In this document: in pieces, positions 1-6,757 of the stretch
Layout: the number at the start of each line of letters is the position of its first letter
How positions within the stretch are numbered: position 1 is the stretch's first letter
The notes under the pieces: model-generated
The model's input: the letters and a program-made list of their open reading frames with translations, nothing else
What the model was told of the DNA's origin: nothing
Databases searched by the model: none
Made by a program: the position numbers and the translations under genes
DNA from: Isohypsibius dastychi
Lineage: Eukaryota > Tardigrada > Eutardigrada > Parachela > Isohypsibiidae
DNA length: 10,563 nucleotides
Direction of reading: 5' to 3'
Assembly (NCBI GenBank): GCA_034696485.1
Contig: JAQIWT010001498.1
Coordinates: forward strand, 1 to 10,563

Positions 1-568
1 TTCTAGAGAAAAAAAAACTAAGAAAGAGCTGAGGGTTCAATGTTTTTTAAAACTGCCTGGCGAATTTAGCCGAGGCTTCAAAGTTCTCGGCTTAGGGTTT
101 GCTACGCCCCTGCAGCTAAACACAAATTTGTCTTTCAAAATTATCAGCTCATTGGTACTATCACCTCCAAATCGACCCCGAATCTTCCTCCATCCATACC
201 TTCCGATCAGGAAAAAATGCCTGATCTTATTTTGATGGGAGAATTGGATGTTCGACTGCCGAGGAGAGGATAATATCGCCTATTTCCCGGAGCTGAAATC
301 ATTTTATCTGCACATCTTTTTTCCCTGTACCTTTTGCACTCAGTGACACCGGACCCTGTCAGTAGCGCCCTGTTTATCGATCTTCCAGAAAAAATTCCCA
401 TTGTCGGGTGGCCCGGAAGTTTTGCCTAGGATTGTTCTTTTGAATAATCTAATGAAGGCACCAGGTGACTTCCGACTGGCGTCATTCTAGCCTTTGGCTT
501 CATGCCATGTGAGTCAAAGTGCTCGAACGTGATTTGTTGTGGTTTCTGCTCAAGTATTTTCAGTATTT
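1..568. other. gene-free 5' flank of the retroelement
   Basis: I see no gene here. Short open frames exist on both strands, but none carries a recognisable motif. The frame used by the downstream retrotransposon protein is closed by TGA at 530-532, so its coding region cannot extend further upstream than 533. The first in-frame ATG is at 569. Positions 9-17 are an A9 tract. A perfect 7-bp hairpin (AGCCGAG at 68-74 with CTCGGCT at 86-92) lies in this stretch. By inference it may include the 5' untranslated region of the retroelement, but neither its 5' junction nor any rDNA target sequence could be identified. Confidence 0.5.
68..92. repeat. 7-bp perfect hairpin upstream of the retroelement
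   Basis: AGCCGAG at 68-74 is the exact reverse complement of CTCGGCT at 86-92, with an 11-nt loop. R2-type elements often carry a structured, sometimes self-cleaving 5' RNA. I could not fit the full double-pseudoknot of an HDV-like ribozyme here, so only the hairpin is claimed. Confidence 0.45.
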
Positions 569-1678
569 ATGGATCAACTCAATCCCGATTCACAACATTT
601 CATCTGTGATTTATGTGCATTTCAAGCGAAGAAAGCACATGGATTAGCCAAACATCGAGGAAGTGCTGTCTGCCAGAAAGCCCAACTCAAACGCAACAAG
701 CCTTCTCAGCAGTCATCTCAACCAGCTTCCCAATCTATTCCGATCAGCCCTTGCAGTCGCCCTGCGAAGCTTCAGAACCTGCGACAAACATGCCCACTGA
801 TTCAGCGGATTCCCAAAGGAGCCAGAACATCTGTGTCTGATCTGCTCACCAGTGTCATCGATGAGTGCGTAAAGAATAACGACTTCCGGTCCTGGAGCCG
901 TCTTCTTTTATTTTCATTCACGTCGATTCCCCTTCCTGCAAAAGATGGCCAAAGTCTCACTTCTGCCATTAAGGAAGGCTTGATCAGAACTGAAGCAGTT
1001 GGAGGGAAGCTGAAACTTCCTAGATCGAAAGCGAATTCTGATGAATCACTTCGGAAAGCTTTTGAGAGGAAAATGATGGAGGCTGACATCAGCGGTGCTG
1101 TGCGTTTGCTCGCTTCGGAAGACGCAGTTGCCGCTGCTACAATCGAGACTCTGGAAGCATTGAAAGGGAAGCATCCACCTGAGCCTGCCGATATTTCCTT
1201 CCCAGCTCGACCCGACCCCCAAGCTACGTTGGCCGATGTGTCTAAAGACGAAGTGTTTGCAGCTCTGAAGTCTTTTCCGAATGGTTCATCAGGTGGGATC
1301 GACGGATTACGGCCGCAACATCTAAAAGATCTTATTGGAGGTATGCGGGATGAAACCTCTCAGCGTTTGTGCACTTCGTTGGCCGCGCTGATCACCATCA
1401 TGATTAGAGGAGAAGTGAAGGAAGAAGTTTGTCCGGTTTTGTATGGGGCTACCTTGACGGCTTTGAGCAAGAAGGGTGGTGGAATCCGTCCTATCGCTGT
1501 CGGTAATACCGTACGTCGTCTTGCAGGGAAAGTTGTCAGTCGTCGAGTTATGAAAAAGATGGGCAAATCTTTACGACCGACACAACTTGGATATGGATCC
1601 AGAGGAGGCGCTGAAGCGGCAGTCCATGCAACACGCAGTGTGATTTCCTCTGCCAGCTCCATCACAGCTCTCGTCTAA
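569..1678 (+). CDS. retrotransposon protein, N-terminal half: zinc finger and start of reverse transcriptase
   Basis: This part encodes 369 residues from ATG 569. A GTG at 539 is also in frame, but the ATG is preferred. Residues 13-35 form a zinc finger of the type C-x2-C-x12-H-x5-C (C13, C16, H29, C35), probably for target DNA binding. Next comes a Ser/Gln/Pro-rich linker (about residues 45-75). No Myb-like domain is evident. A helical region with the phrase GAVRLLASEDAV follows, then the first reverse transcriptase blocks: GIDGLRPQHLK near 1294-1326, GGGIRPIAVG near 1477-1506 and the GYG..GGAEAAVHA block near 1590-1632. The frame ends at TAA 1676-1678, one codon before LDFKNAFNS, the motif A that carries the first catalytic aspartate. 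The same frame continues unbroken beyond the stop, so this is one ORF cut by a nonsense codon. Translated alone, this product could not polymerise. Confidence 0.8.
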   Translation: MDQLNPDSQHFICDLCAFQAKKAHGLAKHRGSAVCQKAQLKRNKPSQQSSQPASQSIPISPCSRPAKLQNLRQTCPLIQRIPKGARTSVSDLLTSVIDECVKNNDFRSWSRLLLFSFTSIPLPAKDGQSLTSAIKEGLIRTEAVGGKLKLPRSKANSDESLRKAFERKMMEADISGAVRLLASEDAVAAATIETLEALKGKHPPEPADISFPARPDPQATLADVSKDEVFAALKSFPNGSSGGIDGLRPQHLKDLIGGMRDETSQRLCTSLAALITIMIRGEVKEEVCPVLYGATLTALSKKGGGIRPIAVGNTVRRLAGKVVSRRVMKKMGKSLRPTQLGYGSRGGAEAAVHATRSVISSASSITALV

Positions 1679-3445
1679 TTGGATTTCAAGAACGCATTCA
1701 ACTCTATTCGTCGTGACCGTATGCTGGATGCTGTGAAATCCGACATACCGGAATACTTCGACATGATCTCACAAATGTATCGGAAAGCGTCCCACTTGTT
1801 TTTCGGGGATTATCTACTGGAATCGGCGACGGGGGTTCATCAGGGTGATCCACTTGGTCCACTGTTGTTCTGCATCGTCATACGCAGTCTGACGGAAAAG
1901 TTGAATTCAAAGTTCAACTGTTGGTATCTAGATGACGGGACCGTTTGTGACGAACCGAACATCGTCATGCATGATCTTCAGCTTGTGATTGAGGAGGGCA
2001 GTAACGTGGGATTAGAACTCAACAGTTCGAAATCAGAGCTTTTCGTATTTGGCGGAACTTTGGAAGAGCGGAAGAACGCGGTAGATTTGATCAGAGGCGT
2101 TTCTCCGGACATTTCGGTTCCGAATAGGACCGCTTGGACCCTTCTTGGCTCGCCCCTCAACGACGAAGCTGTTCCACTCGCCTTGGAGGAAAAAACCGGA
2201 CAGGTGAAACTCCTTACGTCCCGACTTGAAGTACTCTCTGCCCACCAAGCGCTGTTCATCCTTAAGAACTGTCTGAGCCTACCGAAGCTGCTCTACGTGC
2301 TTAGAACCTGCCCAGCCTACCGCTTCGACCGTCAACTGGCGGATTTTGACGAAGTCATCCGATTGTCTCTTTCCAGGATTACGAACACCCAGATCGATGG
2401 AGGAGCTTGGGCTCAAGCATCGATGCCCGTCAAAGAAGGTGGCATTGGGATTAGACGCGCCGGAGAAATCGCACTCCCTGCCTACTTGGCTTCCATTTTC
2501 TCCGTTCGCAGTTATATTTCCTTGATGCTGCCAGAGTTTGATGTGGACTCCGTCGCATTAGGCCCGGAAATAATTTGGAGAAATCTCTCTGGTGTGGATG
2601 TGCCGTCTGCAGAGAACAAAGGTTGTCAACGGGATTGGGACTCGCCGCTCGTGAAAGAACGCCATGATCTCTTGATTGACGCAGCTCAGCCGACGGAAAA
2701 AGCGCGTTTACTGGCAGTGTCAACCCGTGGATCTGGATGCTGGCTGAACGCCTTGCCGATTGCTACTGTTGGAAACTGGCTTGATGACGATTGCCTTCGC
2801 GTGTCAGTTGGTTTGCGGCTTGGGACTAAACTGTGTGAGCCTCACACTTGTCGTTGCGGTACGGAGGTGGATGAGACTGGACGACATGGTTTATCTTGCA
2901 AAAATAGCGCCGGGAGACATATGCGCCATAGTGCCTTGAATGGAGCGGTAAAAAGAGCGTTAGCTACCGCGGACTTTCAGTCTATTCTGGAACCACCGGG
3001 TCTTGATCGCGGGGATGGCAAACGACCGGACGGTATGACCTTTACGCCTTGGAGTCAGGGTAAAGCACTCATCTGGGATGTCACTGTCGTCGACACGTTA
3101 GCCATATCTTATGTTATCGGATGCAGCACGTCAGTTGGTTTCGCAGCTAATGTCGCTGAGCGGAAAAAGGAAGAGAAATATCGGAACCTGCAAAGCCGTT
3201 TTCTTTTTAGCCCGCTCGGATTTGAAACATTTGGTTCATGGGGGACATCTGCCATCTCCCTCATTGCTAAAATTGGAGGAAAAGTTGCCGAAAAGACCGG
3301 GGAGAAACGATCGCTGGAGTTTTTACGTCAGAAGATTTGTTTGGAAATTCAGCGGGGAAATGCTGTCTCTGTTCTTGGCTCTCTCCCTGAATCAAAACCT
3401 TTTTCGGATATTTTTACTGTTTTGAATTGGAAGACCATTGTGTAG
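1679..3445 (+). CDS. retrotransposon protein, C-terminal half: reverse transcriptase catalytic core, CCHC and RLE endonuclease
   Basis: In-frame continuation of 588 codons after the TAA; it begins TTG-GAT, with no good ATG at its start. Reverse transcriptase motifs seen in order are motif A LDFKNAFNSI (from 1679), motif B HQGDPLGPLLF (about 1838-1870), motif C YLDD (1925-1936) and motif D GLELNSSKSELF (about 2010-2045). All three catalytic aspartates are present. The C-terminal part has a CRCG...GRHGLSC zinc knuckle, then KRPDG followed by WDVTVVD, matching the PD...D catalytic signature of restriction-like endonucleases. The frame ends in TAG at 3443-3445. The enzyme would perform target-primed reverse transcription in the nucleus. 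Separate translation from TTG is unlikely. A recent nonsense mutation, or less likely readthrough or sequencing error, explains the split. Domain calls are strong and present-day activity is doubtful. Confidence 0.85.
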   Translation: MDFKNAFNSIRRDRMLDAVKSDIPEYFDMISQMYRKASHLFFGDYLLESATGVHQGDPLGPLLFCIVIRSLTEKLNSKFNCWYLDDGTVCDEPNIVMHDLQLVIEEGSNVGLELNSSKSELFVFGGTLEERKNAVDLIRGVSPDISVPNRTAWTLLGSPLNDEAVPLALEEKTGQVKLLTSRLEVLSAHQALFILKNCLSLPKLLYVLRTCPAYRFDRQLADFDEVIRLSLSRITNTQIDGGAWAQASMPVKEGGIGIRRAGEIALPAYLASIFSVRSYISLMLPEFDVDSVALGPEIIWRNLSGVDVPSAENKGCQRDWDSPLVKERHDLLIDAAQPTEKARLLAVSTRGSGCWLNALPIATVGNWLDDDCLRVSVGLRLGTKLCEPHTCRCGTEVDETGRHGLSCKNSAGRHMRHSALNGAVKRALATADFQSILEPPGLDRGDGKRPDGMTFTPWSQGKALIWDVTVVDTLAISYVIGCSTSVGFAANVAERKKEEKYRNLQSRFLFSPLGFETFGSWGTSAISLIAKIGGKVAEKTGEKRSLEFLRQKICLEIQRGNAVSVLGSLPESKPFSDIFTVLNWKTIV

Positions 3446-3516
3446 CTAATCTTTGTTATATTATGTAGTGATTAACAAAATTGAAAAATCCTTTGATTGT
3501 TTTGTTTTGCTTGCAG

Positions 3517-3685
3517 TGCTAAATCGGATAACGGTATGCTTCCTGCTCCGGGAAGCGGCAATCATTTCGGTTGCAGTCGGTATGTGTTGCCAGATGTTTC
3601 GCCAGATATCTTGTCAGGTCCAAGACCAGTATTTCGTCAAGGGTATCACATTGCAGAGCGCCACAAAATGTACCACTCATTTTGA
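3517..3685 (+). other. possible exon-like ORF behind a good splice acceptor
   Basis: A pyrimidine-rich tract ending in TTGCAG at 3511-3516 is followed by an open frame to TGA at 3683-3685 (about 55 codons). The translation is rich in Gly, Pro, Ser and His (for example NGMLPAPGSGNHFG) and looks less random than its surroundings. I recognise no family and no partner exon. It may be chance or part of the retroelement 3' region. Confidence 0.15.
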
Positions 3686-4401
3686 TTCTTTTGTCTAAAC
3701 ATCATGTATAAACATTATCACCGTATTCTGAAGTTTCTTGCGTTTTTGCGGGTGACTTGAGATTCGCGGGAAAAAAGTTGTCATGCTCCCTCCCTGTGAA
3801 AATTTGCAGTTACAGTTTCTTTCATGTAGTATAGCCTGAGCGCGCCACTCGCACCTACGATCGCTTTTGTGATCTCCTCGGCAAGTTGTCACAATATTTT
3901 GTTTCCACATGCGGATTCTGGAAATTGTGCAATTTTTTCTACGAGGAGCGATAAATCATCAATCGCTTGCTGGAAGGAAATATCCAGATGTCTGCAAGCT
4001 GAACTTGTTTGTCCTGCTAAGCTCCCTGGACAGTCAACCCCTTCGGAGTGCGATTGCAAGTTTGAAAGAAGCTCACGGCAGATGTCGATGCAAGATGAAG
4101 CGGTAGTGAAACAACCTCCAGGAGGTCTTCAGATTTGTTCGTTATATTCCTCGTTTTGTTTTGCATAATCTTCGGTAACATTTTCTGTCATTAAACTTTT
4201 CACCCTGATGTTGGCTAGATTCCCACCCTTGAAGTGAACTAATCCTGAGCTCCAGTCCAGCTCACAAAACAACCCGCTTTGTTCGGTCTCATTTCTTCGT
4301 CGTCTCCAGCGGAAGTCGTTTGAAATAGTTTGTACTCCCGACACCGACACTTTGCCATGTACGAGTGCCCTCCGATTTATTTTTTTCATTTACCTATATA
4401 C

Positions 4402-4480
4402 ATCTTCCCGCCTCGATAAAAAGTTGCCGTAGCGGACCTCGTAAGCTCCTTACCTAACGGCACATCCTCGCCGGGAAGAT
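4402..4480. repeat. three nested inverted repeats forming one long stem structure
   Basis: Three complementary pairs are concentric. ATCTTCCCG (4402-4410) pairs with CGGGAAGAT (4472-4480). TGCCGTAG (4425-4432) pairs with CT plus ACGGCA (4454-4462, A4456 bulged). GTAAG (4441-4445) pairs with CTTAC (4449-4453) around a CTC loop. The outer stem is a perfect 9 bp. The 79-nt unit has no tRNA cloverleaf and matches no structured RNA I know. It could be a retroelement 3' UTR recognition structure, the end of a small repeat element, or a non-coding RNA, readable on either strand. Confidence 0.4.
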
Positions 4481-4931
4481 TTCTGATGTCTTGCCTTCTA
4501 ATAGTTTTGAGGATCAGAAAATACCTGCAAGTTAGCTACCGTGGTCTTTACACGGGGGACTGATTTATGATCTTTCCTATTATTAAAAGCACTGGCCATC
4601 ACGTGATTGTGAAGCGGTGTCTTTATGAAGGAGATTCAGACGGCTATCTTGACGGACATTCGAGTTACCTGCTCCACATATTAATCTATGGCTTCTCAAA
4701 AGTGGCTCACTTGCTGGTTTTTTCTGGTACTGTGGGTGAACTGAACCAGCCCTTGGTGACAGAAAAAAGTTGTTATTTCGCTTTTCTACCGCGGCAAAAA
4801 AAAATTTAAGCATCTCATCTGACTTGGAATTCAGATTTCATGATTCAGCATACTGTTAAAGAAAACACCTTACGAAAAAATGGCCGCTAAAGCACAAAGG
4901 TTATCCTTTCACACAGCGATCACGAATCCCG

Positions 4932-6411
4932 TTAATAACGATTCGGAATTCCGGCGTTGACTCTTGATTCTATTCCTCCTTCATTGGAACCCCGCAAGAT
5001 TCTCCCAAAGCCATCTTCACCCCAGTCGGTTCCAAAAGAGTTCGCCACGAGCCAGTATGGTTGTTTCGATGTAGCATCGACTCCCCACCCAATACATTTC
5101 ATTGCGTGACCACCCAGCAATTTTCCAGTCACATGCTTGTACACACCTAAAAAGTGCATCTGAAACCAATGAGCTAAGAAAATAAGCGTGACGTTGTTTT
5201 TAGTCTGACCTGTTTTATACGTTTCAAAGTCCTGGTGAACTTTCATGGAACAGGTCACTGGTCCGTTCTTCATTATTTCCAGTTGGATATTCTCCACGGT
5301 ATCCGCTGTGACCCCACTTGTTCCGTTAGATTTGCTGACTGTGTACCACGATTGCCCTGATGGTCGTGCGTTCAAAAAATCATCAAAAGAGTGAATTCGA
5401 TCAGTTCGGTGTTACCGCTGTATATATCTTTGTAATAAGGAACGCGGTATCCATTTGCGCACGATTTTTTGCAAACCGGGGTTGTCCCGTTGATTGACCA
5501 GACTAATTTGGGTCCGTCCGGTATCGAGTAAGGCCGACATCCAGAAAATCGTTCTCCGTGATTCGAGCCGGTCACAATCCCAACGGTACGAAAATATTCT
5601 AGCCCGAACTCCACCGTGCCTCCGTTGCTATAAATCAAACAAAATACGGGACGTGATTTGTAGGAGCGTTTCGTCCAGCTAGAGAACCCTAGTCGGGTTT
5701 TGTTCGACATACCAGCTCCCACATTTCGAACAGCAGGATATCAGGTTTTCCACAGAAAGGTGAGCAGTAAGTGATCCACTTTTCGAAAATATGCAGATGC
5801 GATCTGACATGACCTCCGTCACAGCGTGAGCCTTTAAAGCAATCGAAGGTAAAAAGTGTTGACAGACAATTGTTGGGTTAACATTCCTAATTTATTTTTT
5901 ATGAGTATAATCATTAATGCTACATATAATTCACATGTATTATGATTCACATGTATTTTGGTGCGTTCCACGAAGCTCACCCAACACGACCCGCATTCTC
6001 CCTGCGACCGAATCTCGGCAATCGTTATACAATTCGGCCATTTCTTCCGAGCATCGAATTCGGTCGGAATAGCCAATCTTTGTCGCTGGAGCAAACTGAA
6101 TCCAGGATGGCGTGGTAATTTATTATAGTCGACATCGCTTAACCATTTGGTACCCAAGACCGAAGAAAACGACATGGATTTATTGTGGAACTTGCTCCTG
6201 CCAGCAGTCCAGTGATTACCTCGATGGTTGACATGACTAACACAACATATTTATCAAAGTCCAGTATCCACAATAGTAAAGAAGCGAAACATGAAATTTA
6301 TTCTTACCGAAGTATTCTGTCATTTTCAGTTGCAGTTCCAGCGGTGAAAAGAGTGGCGAAAAATATGACAACAATTTGGACTGTCATGATTTTCCATCCG
6401 CTAGTTAACAT
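4932..6411 (-). CDS. cathepsin B-like papain-family (C1A) cysteine protease, six exons, complete
   Basis: Exons on the minus strand are 6411-6308, 6236-5981, 5831-5713, 5627-5416, 5356-5210 and 5146-4932. Introns are 71, 149, 85, 59 and 63 nt, all GT-AG with consistent phases, giving 350 residues. A signal peptide covers about residues 1-27 (hydrophobic core [13 protein letters not shown]). The propeptide has the cathepsin B hallmark WTAGRSKF. The mature enzyme starts near [10 protein letters not shown]. Catalytic Cys119 lies in QGECGSCW, His293 in GGHAMK and Asn315 in WLVANSF; Glu339 in GIES matches the S2-pocket glutamate of cathepsin B. The occluding loop (about 190-212) is roughly six residues shorter than in human cathepsin B and lacks its His-His pair and two cysteines, so peptidyl-dipeptidase activity is doubtful while endopeptidase activity is expected. 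NGT at 206-208 is a glycosylation sequon. Expected location is lysosomal or secreted, for example in the gut. An alternative start is the Met at 6387. Confidence 0.93.
5929..5960. repeat. two tandem 16-bp units in cathepsin intron 2
   Basis: ATTCACATGTATTATG (5929-5944) is followed directly by ATTCACATGTATTTTG (5945-5960), one mismatch. It is a minor intronic tandem duplication that helps explain why this intron (149 nt) is the longest in the gene. Confidence 0.7.
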
Positions 6412-6421
6412 GAAATATTGC
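6412..6421 (-). promoter_or_regulatory. candidate 3' splice acceptor just upstream of the cathepsin start codon
   Basis: Read on the minus strand, a T7 tract followed by GCCGTACAG ends at 6421. It leaves only nine nucleotides (CAATATTTC) before ATG 6411. This looks like a genuine acceptor, with no obvious short-range donor partner. It could be a spliced-leader trans-splice site, as is common in nematodes and flatworms, or the end of a 5' UTR intron. It favours ATG 6411 over the internal Met at 6387. Confidence 0.4.
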
Positions 6422-6757
6422 TGTACGGCAAAAAAACGGATTTGCTGCAGTTCCGTCTGGCGGGTATTCACGCGTTCAAAAAATGCCGACTTCATAATTC
6501 TGAAGTATTTTGATGCACAAAATCCGGAGAGCAAGCCTTTTCTGGTAATATTCTGTTCTTCACAAATTATGCTGAATACAACATTATAAAACAGAACCAA
6601 CAGCGACAATGTGGTAATTAAAAATAATCTGACATGCAGCTAAATAAAAACGGAATTAATAATCACTGTTTGGAAAGAGAACGGATCAGCTTTTACTTTA
6701 CACCGAAAAACACAAGAAATTTCTCTACAAATGATATTGAAACCAAATAAAATACGG
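6422..6757. other. AT-rich spacer between the PEPCK stop and the cathepsin gene
   Basis: This 336-bp stretch separates two genes on the same (minus) strand. It must hold the PEPCK 3' UTR and the cathepsin promoter or 5' UTR. No canonical AATAAA is seen on the minus strand; an AGTAAA variant occurs in the reverse complement of about 6690-6700. No further gene is visible. Open frames here are extensions of cathepsin exon 1 or PEPCK shadows. Confidence 0.5.

Larger units (their letters stand above)
569..3445 (+). mobile_element. R2/NeSL-type (RLE-encoding) non-LTR retrotransposon, coding part
   Basis: A single reading frame runs across this interval with one internal TAA at 1676-1678. Domain order is that of the restriction-like-endonuclease class of non-LTR retrotransposons: N-terminal Cys2-His-Cys zinc finger (about 602-673), reverse transcriptase (about 1220-2080), thumb/linker region, a CCHC motif (about 2848-2905) and a C-terminal RLE with the (K/R)PD...D signature (about 3019-3080). 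In that class one protein nicks the target and primes reverse transcription on the cut DNA. The flanks are not recognisably 28S rDNA. No target duplication, poly(A) tail or defined 5'/3' end could be located, so only the coding extent is given. Exact clade (R2, NeSL, Hero or related) is not resolved. Apart from the single stop the frame is open, which suggests a young or recently inactivated copy. Confidence 0.85.
3446..4931. other. 1.5-kb intergenic stretch, no assignable gene
   Basis: No family was recognised on either strand. The first part is probably the retroelement 3' untranslated region, but its end cannot be placed. Several open frames of 60-100 codons occur on both strands (for example plus 3869-4168 and minus 4129-4389). 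They lack known motifs and overlap one another on opposite strands. The stretch contains the exon-like ORF at 3517-3685, the nested stem at 4402-4480 and an A9 tract at 4795-4803. The 3' end of the cathepsin transcript must lie near its right edge, but I see no canonical AATAAA on the minus strand just beyond the stop codon. Confidence 0.5.

Noticed and set aside
68-110. HDV-like self-cleaving ribozyme at a retroelement 5' end
   Set aside because: Only one clear hairpin (68-92) is present; the P1, P1.1, P2 and P4 pairings and the catalytic C in J4/2 could not be placed convincingly.
1-568. 28S rDNA flank expected for a classic R2 insertion
   Set aside because: No stretch resembles the conserved 28S target region on either side of the ORF.
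4129-4389. 86-codon minus-strand ORF starting MKKINRR
   Set aside because: No recognised motif, overlaps other random ORFs on the opposite strand, and shows no conserved partner exon.
4402-4480. tRNA or other known small RNA
   Set aside because: Length is similar to a tRNA, but the stems are nested rather than cloverleaf and there are no A/B box or T-loop signatures.
6185-6589. 134-codon plus-strand ORF
   Set aside because: It is antisense to cathepsin exon 1, intron 1 and the start of exon 2, which have strong homology and consistent splice phases.
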